Counted from the stretch's first letter, positions 26,592 through 36,351 are shown. The stretch is 64,000 bases of DNA from Pseudomonas fluorescens (GCF_000730425.1 NZ_CP008896.1:1550001-1614000), one strand, 5' to 3'. Notes: a model not told the origin generated them from the sequence alone. Numbers and translations are program-made.

Positions 26592-27647
26592 TCAAACCGA
26601 GCGCACCCATCCCTGCAACGACCGCACCCGATTACGCCCACTGCTCTTGGCCTCATACAAAGCCTGATCCGCATCACTCAGCCAACTGGTCGCATCACTA
26701 TGCGACGGTTGATACGGCGCCAGGCCAATGCTCAGGCTCGCGCGCAAGGTGGGGTCCTGGGCATAGCCCAGGGAACTGAAGCGGTCGCGCAGGGCGTCCA
26801 TTACTTCGGTGGCGCGCCCCAGGGGCATGTCCGGCAGGATCACACAGAATTCGTCGCCACCGTAGCGCCCGGCCAGGTCAGTGGCGCGTAGGTTCTGACG
26901 CAGGATCTTGCTCAGTTGACGCAGCACGATGTCGCCCGTGACGTGGCCGTAGGTGTCGTTGATGACCTTGAAATGGTCGATATCGATCAGGGCAATCGCC
27001 GCGCCCTGCTGTCCGCCCCGGCAACGGGCGAATTCGATTTCCAGATGGTCTTTCCAGGCGCCGTGGTTGAGCAGCCCGGACAAGCTGTCGGTTCGGCTTA
27101 AGGCAAGCAGCTCGCGCTTGTGCCGGGCCAGGGTAATGGCCTGGCGATAACAGATCCACCCCAGCGCCAGCGGATAGAACGTCAGGATCGGCAAGCAGGC
27201 GTAGAGTTGGACGGGCGTGGTCAGGGCGATATAGGCCGGGGCGAATAGCAGCAGCGCCACCCCGATGCCCAAGGCCTGGGCCATCCAGCCCATCAGCATG
27301 AAACGGGGCCCGCCGATGGCAACGTTGTTCATGGTCATCATCGACAGCGTGGTGACGCTGGGCAGCGGGTTGAAGTGCATGGCGCCGACCCAGAAGCCGC
27401 CACAAAACGAGTCCACCAACAGGTGGCGGCGTTCGGTGCGCAGGGAGTTTTCGCAGCGGCGCGAGAGTTGGTAGGCCAGGTGCGGCCAGGCGAAGGCGTT
27501 GATCAGCATCCAGGCCCAGACCCAGCCAGGAGGGTCCAGCGGGTACATGCCAGCCAATACACAGACAAACCCGAGCGCCAGCCCCAGGCTCCGGGATTTG
27601 TACAGGCGTCTGGCGAGCGGAAGTCCTTTTCCTCCTGCGGCTGGCAT
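26592..27647 (-). CDS. MASE2-GGDEF diguanylate cyclase (AdrA/DgcC-like)
   Basis: 351 aa. The N-terminal ~180 residues are a membrane sensor of MASE2 type (LARRLYKSRSLGLALGFVCV, several hydrophobic helices). The C-terminal GGDEF domain is intact: SRTDSLSGLLNHGAWKDHLE, IDIDHFKVINDTYGHVTGD and RYGGDEFCVILP. The inhibitory I-site RATD sits five residues before GGDEF, so product inhibition by c-di-GMP is expected. It should make c-di-GMP from two GTP and thus promote biofilm or exopolysaccharide. It stands alone. The ATG at 27647 has AGGA about 11 bases upstream. Confidence 0.92.
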   Translation of the reverse strand: MPAAGGKGLPLARRLYKSRSLGLALGFVCVLAGMYPLDPPGWVWAWMLINAFAWPHLAYQLSRRCENSLRTERRHLLVDSFCGGFWVGAMHFNPLPSVTTLSMMTMNNVAIGGPRFMLMGWMAQALGIGVALLLFAPAYIALTTPVQLYACLPILTFYPLALGWICYRQAITLARHKRELLALSRTDSLSGLLNHGAWKDHLEIEFARCRGGQQGAAIALIDIDHFKVINDTYGHVTGDIVLRQLSKILRQNLRATDLAGRYGGDEFCVILPDMPLGRATEVMDALRDRFSSLGYAQDPTLRASLSIGLAPYQPSHSDATSWLSDADQALYEAKSSGRNRVRSLQGWVRSV

Positions 27648-27765
27648 GAGCTGGCTGATCCTGGATGAATGCTGGAAGTCTATCAGGGTAACGGCAAATA
27701 GCCACTACCGCTCAGAGGCTTATGCCCCACGCCCATCACCTTGCCAAACCCTTGACGCCAGGGGC

Positions 27766-28416
27766 CTAGCTGGAGAACCCGCGGGCCAACAACAGCGCCA
27801 CAGCCAGCAGCAACACTGCCGTGACCTTCTGCAATAGCACGCGCTTGCGCGGCGACTCCAGCACATGCTTGATCCGCTGGCCGAAGTAGCAGTACAGGCA
27901 ACCGCTGGCAAACTGCAGGATCAGGAACGTCAGGCCGAGGATGGCAATGTCGCCAGTGGCACTGTCTTCGCCCACGGCGGCAAACTGCGGGAACACCGTG
28001 CTGAACAGGATGATCGCCTTGGGGTTGGACAACCCGGTCAGCAAGCCCTTGCCGAACAGGCCACGGGGCGTCTCTGGCCCCTGGCCGGTGGTGTTGATCT
28101 GTACACCGCTGCTGGTCCACTGCTTGTAGGCCAGGTAGAGGATGTAGGCCACGCCCACCAGTTGGATGCCTTGGGTAATCAGCGGGTAACCCCTGATCAA
28201 CTCGCAAAAGCCCACCGCAAAGATCAGGATCGAGACCAGGTACGACACACTGGCGCCGAACTGTGCCGGCAAGGAGTGGCGCAAGCCGTCCTTGAGCCCC
28301 AGGCTCAGCAGCAGCAAAGTCATGGGGCCCGGGCTGAAGGCCAGGGTGCCGCACAGCACCAGGAAATACAGGAAAGACGACAGCGTCAGGGCGGTGACCA
28401 TAGTGGGTAGTTTCAC
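27766..28416 (-). CDS. LysE/RhtB-family amino-acid exporter
   Basis: 216 aa with about six membrane helices. The family signature near the N-terminus is AFSPGPMTLLLLSLGLKDGL and the central one is GLLTGLSNPKAIILFSTVFP. The start is the GTG at 28416; an ATG five codons later (28401) is also possible and neither has a good ribosome site. It is divergent from the MocR-type regulator, across 116 bp that hold a palindrome, so it is probably the regulator's target and exports an amino acid or related compound. Confidence 0.88.
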   Translation of the reverse strand: MKLPTMVTALTLSSFLYFLVLCGTLAFSPGPMTLLLLSLGLKDGLRHSLPAQFGASVSYLVSILIFAVGFCELIRGYPLITQGIQLVGVAYILYLAYKQWTSSGVQINTTGQGPETPRGLFGKGLLTGLSNPKAIILFSTVFPQFAAVGEDSATGDIAILGLTFLILQFASGCLYCYFGQRIKHVLESPRKRVLLQKVTAVLLLAVALLLARGFSS

Positions 28417-28492
28417 AACGGGGAGGAATATTGCGCAGTCTAGGGCGCGGATTCGGCAGCGGGCAGGTAAACTCTGCGGTTATTCATGCAGG

Positions 28493-28506
28493 CTTTACCG
28501 GTAAAG
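28493..28506. promoter_or_regulatory. palindromic operator candidate between lysE and mocR-type genes
   Basis: Perfect 14-bp palindrome CTTTACCGGTAAAG; a related half-site GGTAAAC occurs ~20 bp to the left (28466-28472). It lies 27-40 bp before the regulator ATG at 28533 and about 77 bp from the exporter start. It would suit autoregulation and divergent control by a MocR protein. Confidence 0.45.
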
Positions 28507-28532
28507 TGACCGGCAAACTTCAGGACCTTGCG

Positions 28533-29927
28533 ATGCCCCTTCCGCAGATACGCTTCCATGACCAAGGCCCCAAGGTCCAGCAGATCGTCGACGCCTATGC
28601 CCGCGCCATTGAGCAAGGCGAACTGGCCGCCGGCAGCAAACTCCCGTCGGTACGTGAATTAGGCGCGCAACTGGGCGTCGGGAAATTTACGGTCAATGAA
28701 GCCCTCGACCGCCTGCGCGGCCAACATCTGCTGACCTCGCGCCAGGGCCGTGGGCACTTTGTCGCCCAGCGCCAGGCACAGCCGTCGTCCAGCAGTTGGG
28801 TCGAGCTGCTGCCCCAGGATTTGCTCAGCGTGCTGCGCCGGCCGATGCTGACCGGCCAGGGCGAACTGCGCCCCGGTGGCGGTCACCTGCCCGAAGACTG
28901 GCTCGATTCCGAGGCCATGCGCCAGGCCATGCGCAGTGTGGTGCGGGCCCCTTCCCTGCGCGTCGCTGGCATGGGTACACCGGCGGGTTTCCTGCCGCTG
29001 CGCCAGGCCCTGCAACAAAAACTCCAGGGCGATGGCCTGGCGGTTTCGCTGGAGCAGATCATCACCACGCCCAGCACCCTGCAGGGGTTGGACATGTTGA
29101 TGCGTTTGCTGGCCCGCCCCGGCGATACGGTACTGCTGGATGCGCCCTGCTACTTCAACTTCCACGCCAATCTGGCGTTGCACGGGGTCAAGGTGGTGAC
29201 GCTGCCACGGGGCCCGGACGGTTTCAACTTGGCGGCCCTGGAGCAACTGCTGCTCGAAGAGCGACCCAGCCTGTATTTGACCACGGGTATTTTGCACAAC
29301 CCCACCGGTCATTCCTTCAGCGCGGCCCAGGCCTTTGGGCTGCTGCAACTGATGCGTCAATATCACTGCCATATCATTGAGGACGACCTCTACGGCGACT
29401 TGCATCCCAACCCACCGCCACGTCTGGCGGCACTCGCCGGCCTGGACCAGGTGACCTACCTGTCGGGTTTCTCGAAAACCCTCAGCGCCAACACCCGGGT
29501 CAGCTATGTGGTGGCCGCGCCGCAACTGGCAGCCAACCTGACCAATATGAAGTTGATGAGCGGTGGCGTGACCTCGGAGCTGTTCGAACAACTGGTCTAC
29601 CGCCTGCTCAGTGAAGGCAGTTATGCCCGACACCGCAAGCGCATGGTCCAACGCTTGCTGGAAGCCGGCGCCCGGGTGGAACAGTGGCTACGCCGCTGTG
29701 GCTGTGAGTTGCCCATGGGGTATGAAGCGGGGATGTTCATCTGGGCGCGCCTGCCGGCCGGGGTCAAGGGTGAGCAACTGGCCGAGGCCGGGCTCAAGCG
29801 CGGCATGGTGTTGGCGCCGGGAGCGCTGTTTGGGTATGAGCCAGGGATGGGGGAATTTATGCGCTTCAATGTGGCCCATTGTGATGACCCACGGGTATGG
29901 ACTGCGATCGAGCAATTGTTGCGCTGA
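28533..29927 (+). CDS. MocR/PdxR-type regulator (GntR HTH fused to aminotransferase-like domain)
   Basis: 464 aa. A GntR winged helix at the N-terminus (VQQIVDAYARAIEQGELAAG, SKLPSVRELGAQLGVGKFTV, NEALDRLRGQHLLTSRQGRG) is linked to a fold-type I aminotransferase domain (GNPTLGH-like HNPTGHSFSA, EDDLYGDLHPNPPPRLAAL). The PLP lysine is in YLSGFSKTLSANTRVSYV. These proteins bind PLP and act as transcription factors. The ATG at 28533 follows AGGA by 8 bases; an ORF extension to 28431 crosses the promoter. The divergent LysE gene is the likely target. Confidence 0.9.
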   Translation: MPLPQIRFHDQGPKVQQIVDAYARAIEQGELAAGSKLPSVRELGAQLGVGKFTVNEALDRLRGQHLLTSRQGRGHFVAQRQAQPSSSSWVELLPQDLLSVLRRPMLTGQGELRPGGGHLPEDWLDSEAMRQAMRSVVRAPSLRVAGMGTPAGFLPLRQALQQKLQGDGLAVSLEQIITTPSTLQGLDMLMRLLARPGDTVLLDAPCYFNFHANLALHGVKVVTLPRGPDGFNLAALEQLLLEERPSLYLTTGILHNPTGHSFSAAQAFGLLQLMRQYHCHIIEDDLYGDLHPNPPPRLAALAGLDQVTYLSGFSKTLSANTRVSYVVAAPQLAANLTNMKLMSGGVTSELFEQLVYRLLSEGSYARHRKRMVQRLLEAGARVEQWLRRCGCELPMGYEAGMFIWARLPAGVKGEQLAEAGLKRGMVLAPGALFGYEPGMGEFMRFNVAHCDDPRVWTAIEQLLR

Positions 29928-29932
29928 GCCAA

Positions 29933-30022
29933 TGTGGGAGCGGGCTTGCTCGCGAAGGCGGCCGGTCAGCCAGTGCATTTATCGACTGATACTCCACATT
30001 CGCGAGCAAGCCCGCTCCCACA
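29933..30022. repeat. REPIN (GTGGGAGCGGGCTTGCTCGC family)
   Basis: Nearly perfect inverted pair, left TGTGGGAGCGGGCTTGCTCG and right CGAGCAAGCCCGCTCCCACA, around a ~45-bp spacer after the mocR-type gene. Confidence 0.92.
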
Positions 30023-30160
30023 GTCGCGGCCATTGAGTGCACACAAAAACGCAACACTGTGGCGCTTCGAATGTGATGGTCGCTGCTGCCCAGGGTTTAT
30101 ATAGTCCAGACCAACAGCCACCCGCCATGAGCCCCAAGGCCCATCACCAGGAAGCGCTCA

Positions 30161-31549
30161 ATGACCGATCTTCATGACCTCACGGCCGCGCAATTACTCG
30201 CACAGTTCGCCAGCCGCCAACTCTCCCCCATCGACTACTACGACCACCTGCTGACTCACATCGACCGCTGGGAGCCGAAGATCCGTGCCCTGTATGCCTT
30301 CGATCCGCAGCAGGTGCGCCGGCAGGCCCAGGCCTCCACAGAACGCTGGAACAAAGGCCAGCCCAATGGCGTACTGGATGGCGTACCCGTGACCATCAAG
30401 GAGCTGGTGGCCACCGAGGGTACGCCGATCCCCCTCGGCAGCGCCGCCACCCGCCTGACCCCGGCACTCAGGGACGCCCCCCCTGCGGCGCGGATGCGTG
30501 AAGCCGGGGCGATTGTCCTGGCCAAGACCACGGTCCCGGATTTCGGCATGCTCTCCTCCGGCCTGTCGAGCTTCCATGGCATCACCCGCAACCCATGGAA
30601 CACCGCCAACAACACCGGCGGCTCCAGCTCCGGCGCGGCGGCGGCGGCAGCGGCCGGTTACGGGCCGCTGCATATCGGCACTGATATCGGCGGCTCGGTA
30701 CGCCTGCCTGCCGCCTGGTGCGGCCTGGTGGGTTTCAAGCCGACCCTGGGGCGCATCCCGATTGACCCTTACTACACCGGCCGCACTGCCGGGCCCATGA
30801 CCCGCACGGTCGACGACTGCGTATTGATGATGCAGCACCTGGCCCGCCCCGATGCCCGCGACGCCACCAGCCTGCCACCGCTGACCGGCGAGTGGAGCGA
30901 CCAGCCGCTATCGGTCAAGGGCCTGCGCGTTGGTTTGATGCTCGAGCCCGGTGCCGGACTGCAGCCGGAAGGATTCGTCTGTGAGGCCGTCGAACAAGCT
31001 GCACGCCTGTTCGAAGCCCATGGCGCCAAGGTCACGCTGATTCCGCCGATCATGGACCGCACCCTGCTCGACGGCCTCGACCACTTCTGGCGCGCCCGGC
31101 AATGGGGCGACTTGTCAGCCTTGAGCAGCGAGCAATTCGATAGAGTCTTGCCGTATATCCGCGACTGGGCCGCGCCCGGTGCCGATATCAGTGGTGTACA
31201 GGCGGTGCAGGGTTTCAACCAGACCTTCGAGATGCGCCGTCGCGCCGCCCAGGCCTTGAGCGACCTGGATCTGATTCTGTCACCCACCAACCAGGTCAAC
31301 GCATTCCCTGCGCAATGGCCATCACCGAGCAATGATCCGCAACGACCGTTCGAACACATCGTGTTCACTGTGCCCTGGAACATGGGCGAGCAACCGGCGC
31401 TGTCGATCAACTGTGGTTTTGCTGCCGACGGCATGCCCATCGGCCTGCAGATGATCGCCCCGCGCTTTGCCGATATCTGGCTGCTGCAAATCGCAAAGAC
31501 CTACGAGAGCTGGCGTGGCGCAATCCACCAATGGCCGAACCCGAACTGA
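30161..31549 (+). CDS. amidase (amidase-signature family)
   Basis: 462 aa cytoplasmic hydrolase. The Ser-cisSer-Lys triad is complete with canonical spacing: Lys80 in GVPVTIKE, Ser155 in NNTGGSSSGAAAA, and Ser179 in HIGTDIGGSVRLP (75 and 24 residues apart, as in fatty-acid amide hydrolase). It would hydrolyse an amide to acid and ammonia. Ribosome site AGGAAG is 6 bases from the ATG. The following MHS transporter and OprD porin genes, all on the plus strand, suggest an uptake-and-hydrolysis unit for an organic acid amide. Substrate unknown. Confidence 0.9.
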   Translation: MTDLHDLTAAQLLAQFASRQLSPIDYYDHLLTHIDRWEPKIRALYAFDPQQVRRQAQASTERWNKGQPNGVLDGVPVTIKELVATEGTPIPLGSAATRLTPALRDAPPAARMREAGAIVLAKTTVPDFGMLSSGLSSFHGITRNPWNTANNTGGSSSGAAAAAAAGYGPLHIGTDIGGSVRLPAAWCGLVGFKPTLGRIPIDPYYTGRTAGPMTRTVDDCVLMMQHLARPDARDATSLPPLTGEWSDQPLSVKGLRVGLMLEPGAGLQPEGFVCEAVEQAARLFEAHGAKVTLIPPIMDRTLLDGLDHFWRARQWGDLSALSSEQFDRVLPYIRDWAAPGADISGVQAVQGFNQTFEMRRRAAQALSDLDLILSPTNQVNAFPAQWPSPSNDPQRPFEHIVFTVPWNMGEQPALSINCGFAADGMPIGLQMIAPRFADIWLLQIAKTYESWRGAIHQWPNPN

Positions 31550-31645
31550 CCTTGACGCTGCACTGAACTGCCCACCCACACGCCCTTTCCCTGGCCACAA
31601 GGCCTTGGCCTGGACGACCTATAACTAAAAAACCGAGGGGCTGGT

Positions 31646-32998
31646 ATGCACACTGAACAATTGACCCGCGAGGGGCCCGAACACACACCCGAAACGCCGT
31701 CGCCGGACGCCGGCCGCAAGAGTATCTTCGCCGTGGTGCTGGGCAATGCAGTGGAGTTTTTCGACTTTGGGGTCTACGCGACATTCGCGGTGATGATCGG
31801 TCACACCTTTTTCCCATCCGACAGCGCCTTCGTCAGCCTGATGCTGTCGGTCACCGCCTTTGGCATCGGCTTTATCGTGCGGCCCTTGGGCGCGGTGCTG
31901 ATTGGCGCCTACGCCGACCGCGTGGGGCGCAAACCGGCGATGTTGCTGACCCTGGTGATGATGGCCGTGGGCACCGGCAGTATCGCGATACTGCCCGGCT
32001 ACGAGACCATCGGGATTGCCGCGCCGATCCTGCTGGTGGTGACGCGCATGATCCAGGGCCTGGCGTGGGGCGGTGAAGCCGGCCCCGCCACCACCTACAT
32101 CCTCGAAGCCGCGCCGCCGCACAAACGCGGGACCTACGCCTGCTGGCAGGTGGTGGCCCAGGGCGTCGCCGCCATGGCCGCCGGGCTGGTGGGTTATACC
32201 CTGACCAAAGTGATGTCCCCCGAAGACCTCAACAGTTGGGGCTGGCGCGTGCCGTTCGTGTTTGGCCTGCTGGTGTTGCCGATTGGTATCTATATCCGCC
32301 GCAACCTGGCCGAGACGTTCCACGGCCAGGGCGAAACCACCAGCACCGGCGATCTGGTGCGCGAAGTCTGCGGCAAGCATCGGCGGGCGCTGGTCCTGGG
32401 TTTGCTGATCCTTTCGGGCAGCACCATCACCCAGTACTTCCTCAACTACATGACCACCTTTGCCCTGACTGAACTGAAGTTGCCCACCAGTATCTCCATG
32501 CTCTCGACCCTGGTGGCCGGCGCGGCCATGGCGGTGTGCGCCGTGGCCGGCGGCATGTTGTGCGACCGTTTCGGGCGCCGCGCCATTCTGATGACGCCAC
32601 GGGTGGTGCTGTTGCTGATCCTGTTCCCGGCCTTGCAATTGATGACCGAACACCCCAGCCCGTCGACCTTCCTCCTGACCCTGGCGGTGCTATCGGGCCT
32701 GCATGGCATGAGCGGCGCGGCGTTGATCGTGCTGTTGGTGGAGAGTTTTCCCAAGTCCGTGCGCTCCACGGGTTTTTCCATCGTCTACGCCTTTGGTGTG
32801 GCGGCCTTTGGCGGTACCGCGCAGATCATCATCACCTGGCTGATCGGCACCACGGGCGACCCGATGTCACCGGTGTGGTACCTGCTGATCGCCAACCTGG
32901 TGTGCCTCACCGCCGCCTGGTTCGCCAAGGAAACCCGGCCTGTGCTGCCCGGCACCCCGGCCCGCGAAACCCGGCTCACAGAAGCCCCGGTTCGCTGA
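31646..32998 (+). CDS. MFS transporter, metabolite:H+ symporter (MHS) family
   Basis: 450 aa with about 12 membrane helices. MHS hallmarks: LGNAVEFFDFGVYATFAVMI in helix 1, RPLGAVLIGAYADRVGRKPA in the first loop, and RMIQGLAWGGEAGPATTYIL. MHS carriers import carboxylates, proline or betaine-type solutes with protons. Ribosome site GAGGGG precedes the ATG. It lies between the amidase and the OprD porin, 96 bp after the former and 72 bp before the latter. Confidence 0.9.
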   Translation: MHTEQLTREGPEHTPETPSPDAGRKSIFAVVLGNAVEFFDFGVYATFAVMIGHTFFPSDSAFVSLMLSVTAFGIGFIVRPLGAVLIGAYADRVGRKPAMLLTLVMMAVGTGSIAILPGYETIGIAAPILLVVTRMIQGLAWGGEAGPATTYILEAAPPHKRGTYACWQVVAQGVAAMAAGLVGYTLTKVMSPEDLNSWGWRVPFVFGLLVLPIGIYIRRNLAETFHGQGETTSTGDLVREVCGKHRRALVLGLLILSGSTITQYFLNYMTTFALTELKLPTSISMLSTLVAGAAMAVCAVAGGMLCDRFGRRAILMTPRVVLLLILFPALQLMTEHPSPSTFLLTLAVLSGLHGMSGAALIVLLVESFPKSVRSTGFSIVYAFGVAAFGGTAQIIITWLIGTTGDPMSPVWYLLIANLVCLTAAWFAKETRPVLPGTPARETRLTEAPVR

Positions 32999-33070
32999 AC
33001 AGCGCGGATGCCCCTCATGCAGGGGGCCCGACATAACGCTCGTCTTATCTTTTTTGTGTGGGGATTGACC

Positions 33071-34417
33071 ATGTATCCACGCCTTTTCCTGGTCGCCACC
33101 CTGGCGACCGGCACCCAGGCTTATGCTCAAGAAAACGCCCAGGCCAGTGCCCCAGGCTTTATCGAAGGCAGCAGCCTGGACCTGAACCTGCGTCACTATT
33201 ATTCCAACCAGCACACCCAACGCAGCACCTACCTGAGCATCAAGAAACCCGGCGGCATCGAACGCACCCGCGTGCGTGAAACCTGGGTGCAGACCGCCAT
33301 GCTCAAATACAGCTCCGGCTACACCCAGGGGGTGATTGGCGTGGGGGTGGATGTCGGGGTGTTCAGCGCGGTCAACCTGCAGCGTGGGCATGGCAAGGTG
33401 GCCAATGGTGGCGACCGCGTGCTGGTGGACAGCGACGGCGATGCGGTCCCGACCTGGAGCCGGCTGGGGGTGGGCGATGTGCGGTTGCGCCTGTCCAACA
33501 CCGAACTCAAGGCTGGCCGCCTGATGACCGAAAACCCGATCCTGCGCTACAAGGACAACCGCGCCCTGCCCGCAAGCTTCCAGGGGGTGGGCCTGTACAG
33601 CAACGAACTGGACTGGCTGTCGATCCAGGGCGGCAGCTTCGACCGGGCCATCCCGCGCACCGGGACCGGCGCCGAGCGCCTGACCACCACCTTCGGCAAC
33701 CGCGCCTACAGCGGCGCGCGCATCAGTTACCTGGGCGCCACGCTCAAGCCGGGCTACGGCCTGGAAGCCAGCCTCTACGGCTCACGCTTCGAGGACATGT
33801 GGGACCAGTACTACCTGGGGCTGAGCCATCGCATCGGCGACAAAAACACCGTCGCCCTCAAGACCGCCCTGCACTACTACCATACCCAGGACTCCGGCCA
33901 GCAGCGCCTGGGTTACATCGACAACGACGCCGCCAGCCTGGCCGTCACCGCCAACCACCAGGCCCATAGCCTGACCCTCGCCTGGCAACAGGTGTCCGGC
34001 AACGAGTACTTCGATTATGTGTGGGAGTCCACCGGCAACTACATGGCCAACTCGCTGTACTCGGACTACAACGGCCCCAACGAAAAATCCTGGCAACTGC
34101 GCTACGACATCGACCTGGCTGCCTACGGCGTGCCCGGCCTGACTGCCAGCCTGTGGCACGCCAAGGGCTGGGGCATCGACGGCACGCACTACGAGGGCGA
34201 CCGCAACGGTCGCAACACCGGCTACAACGTGCGCGGCCTGGACAATGCCAAGCACAACGAAAACGGCCTGATGCTGGCCTATGTAGTGCAATCCGGGAAG
34301 CTGAAAAACTCGGTCCTGCGCACCATCGTCTACAACCATCGTGCCAGCGGCGGCCAGATCGATGGCAGCTACGACGAATTCAGGATCGTCGGCAACTTTC
34401 CTATCAACCTGTTCTGA
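33071..34417 (+). CDS. OprD-family outer-membrane porin
   Basis: About 448 aa with signal peptide (MYPRLFLVATLATGTQAYAQ). The mature start GFIEGSSLDLNLRHYYSNQH and the end DGSYDEFRIVGNFPINLF are characteristic of OprD/OpdK porins. Other marks include GRLMTENPILRYKDNRALPA and HALHYYHTQDSG-type strands. The ATG at 33071 follows GGGGA. It probably admits the substrate used by the adjacent amidase and MHS transporter. Confidence 0.9.
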   Translation: MYPRLFLVATLATGTQAYAQENAQASAPGFIEGSSLDLNLRHYYSNQHTQRSTYLSIKKPGGIERTRVRETWVQTAMLKYSSGYTQGVIGVGVDVGVFSAVNLQRGHGKVANGGDRVLVDSDGDAVPTWSRLGVGDVRLRLSNTELKAGRLMTENPILRYKDNRALPASFQGVGLYSNELDWLSIQGGSFDRAIPRTGTGAERLTTTFGNRAYSGARISYLGATLKPGYGLEASLYGSRFEDMWDQYYLGLSHRIGDKNTVALKTALHYYHTQDSGQQRLGYIDNDAASLAVTANHQAHSLTLAWQQVSGNEYFDYVWESTGNYMANSLYSDYNGPNEKSWQLRYDIDLAAYGVPGLTASLWHAKGWGIDGTHYEGDRNGRNTGYNVRGLDNAKHNENGLMLAYVVQSGKLKNSVLRTIVYNHRASGGQIDGSYDEFRIVGNFPINLF

Positions 34418-34555
34418 CCCAACCCCGCCGGCACCAGTCAATGCCGACGGAAAATATTCAGACTTCTTACACCCTGCATGAGACTGCTCCGGCATTGGCT
34501 CAGCGCCGCACTTGGTAAAAAGCCTGTCCCTATGGACGGTTACCCAGGAACGCGG

Positions 34556-35299
34556 ATGAAACCTTTGAAAGCAACAGCGCTTTGCGTCATCAGTGGATGG
34601 TTGACGCTCTTGAGTACACCCGCTCATACCGCGCCGCCGGGCATCGACTGGCTGGTAGATTGCCCGCGCCTGCCCGGGCGGGCCCTTGACCAGGAGGTGG
34701 TTGCCCGCACCCAATGCGGCATCGTCACCGTGCCACAGGACCACCAGGCACCGAACGCACGCACGTTGCGCCTGACCATCACCCGCGTCGGGGCCCGCCA
34801 GCCCCTGGAACGCCGGGGCGTGATCTTCGCCCGCCCAGCCACCGCACAAGCAGATTTGCGCGGGGTGTTCGCGGTGCATCTGGCGACCGTGTGGAAGTAC
34901 TACAACAATGAGGCGTACCGCACGCTGATACGCTTCTACGATGTGATTGAGCTAAGCCCGCGCAATGGGACAGACCACGACCAATCGGCCTGGGACATGG
35001 AGTTCGTGCGCCAGCAACTGGGTGAGCAACGGATCAGCTTCCTGGGTATCGCCCAGGGCAACCTGCTCGGTGCCGGCTACGCCCAGTTGTTTGCCGAGCG
35101 CGTCGAACGCATGGTGCTGATCCAGCCCGACAGCGCCACCGTCCAGGCATCCGAACCACTGCCAGCTACCCTGCGACTCAAGGGCCCTTATCTGCAAAGC
35201 ACAACCACGGATGCCAGCCAGTGCGTCAATCGCTGGGCTGGCACCTATCTGGCCCATGGACGGCAGCCGCCGCCATCGACCGACTGCCTGGACGACTAA
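34556..35299 (+). CDS. alpha/beta-hydrolase-like protein, short and lacking the nucleophile
   Basis: 247 aa with a probable signal peptide (LCVISGWLTLLSTPAHTA). The segment QCGIVTVPQDHQAPNARTLR is typical of exported TAP-like alpha/beta hydrolases of ~500 aa. Here the nucleophile elbow reads LGIAQGNLLGAGYAQLFAER: Ala166 replaces Ser in GxSxG. The protein stops well before the Asp/His half of a normal enzyme. It is thus a pseudoenzyme or a decaying gene. Ribosome site AGGA precedes the ATG at 34556. Its 3' end overlaps the convergent LysR gene by 4 bp. Confidence 0.7.
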   Translation: MKPLKATALCVISGWLTLLSTPAHTAPPGIDWLVDCPRLPGRALDQEVVARTQCGIVTVPQDHQAPNARTLRLTITRVGARQPLERRGVIFARPATAQADLRGVFAVHLATVWKYYNNEAYRTLIRFYDVIELSPRNGTDHDQSAWDMEFVRQQLGEQRISFLGIAQGNLLGAGYAQLFAERVERMVLIQPDSATVQASEPLPATLRLKGPYLQSTTTDASQCVNRWAGTYLAHGRQPPPSTDCLDD

Positions 35300-36201
35300 T
35301 CCACCAGCGCGCAACGCTGCATGGCGCTGGCCAGCATCTCCTGGCACTTGAGCACCGCCACTGAGCGCGGCCGGTTGCGGTACCCGCATAGGTCGATGCG
35401 AATCCGCCCCAAGTGTTCATCGGCAATCGGTACCGCCACCAGGCCATCGCCCAGGTCACGGGCGTCGGCATCCACCTGGGGCAGGATCAACACCGCCGCC
35501 CGTTGCCGGGCCAGGCTTTTCTGCACTTCCAGGGAACTGGTAGTGAATACCGGCTGGATCGTCACCCCACGCTTTTTCGCCGCGGCCTCCAGCGCCTGGC
35601 GCACGCCGTACGCCGAATCGGGGATGGCCAGGGGTTGGCCTTCAAGCTCGTGCAACTCAATGCTGTCGCGCTGGGCAAAGGGATGTTCGGCGCTGACCAG
35701 CACCCGGTGCCACAACTCGCATTGCGCGAAGACCTCGACATCGGCCCGCTCCTGCAGATAGAACGCCAGGCCCAGGTCGGCCTCGCCGCTGCACAGGGCA
35801 TCCAGCGTGGCCGAGGCGCTGGCGATCACAATATTGAACGTGACCTTGGGGTGCGCGCGGTAGAACGCCGCGAGCACCGGCGCCAGTACCGTGGAAACGA
35901 TACTTTCTGACACATGGATACTGATGTTACCGGCCACCTGGCTTTGCCGGCTGGCGATCACATCGCGCACCTGATCGAGGCCACGCAAGGTACTGGTCAC
36001 CTGCTCAGCCAGGCACTCGCCCTCCACCGTCAGGCGGATGCCACGCGGGCCGCGCTCAATCAGGGCGGCCCCAAAGAAGTGTTCCAGGTGTTCGATCTGC
36101 CGGCTGACGGCAGTGGGCGTGACATACAAACGCTCGGCCGCCTTACGCAACGAGGCGCAGCGCGCCACCTCGTGAAAATACCGCAAGGCTCGTAATTGCA
36201 T
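35296..36201 (-). CDS. LysR-family transcriptional regulator
   Basis: 301 aa. The winged helix is clear: LRALRYFHEVARCASLRKAA, ERLYVTPTAVSRQIEHLEHF, FGAALIERGPRGIRLTVEGE. The effector domain reads ISIHVSESIVSTVLAPVLAA and CSGEADLGLAFYLQERADVE. The ATG at 36201 follows AGGAG; the ORF extends to 36300 without support. It is divergent from the next LysR gene and convergent with the truncated hydrolase. Target unknown. Confidence 0.88.
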   Translation of the reverse strand: MQLRALRYFHEVARCASLRKAAERLYVTPTAVSRQIEHLEHFFGAALIERGPRGIRLTVEGECLAEQVTSTLRGLDQVRDVIASRQSQVAGNISIHVSESIVSTVLAPVLAAFYRAHPKVTFNIVIASASATLDALCSGEADLGLAFYLQERADVEVFAQCELWHRVLVSAEHPFAQRDSIELHELEGQPLAIPDSAYGVRQALEAAAKKRGVTIQPVFTTSSLEVQKSLARQRAAVLILPQVDADARDLGDGLVAVPIADEHLGRIRIDLCGYRNRPRSVAVLKCQEMLASAMQRCALVD

Positions 36202-36351
36202 GGTCGGGTGCTCCTGCACAAAGACTGGACCGGAAAGGCACGCAATTACTGCGCCAGGCTCCACCTGCCTACCTCCTACATAGGGTCGCATTTCACACAC
36301 CGATTTGCGGTTGTCACACTACAATGTCCCTCCACCCACCCCGGAGCCAAC

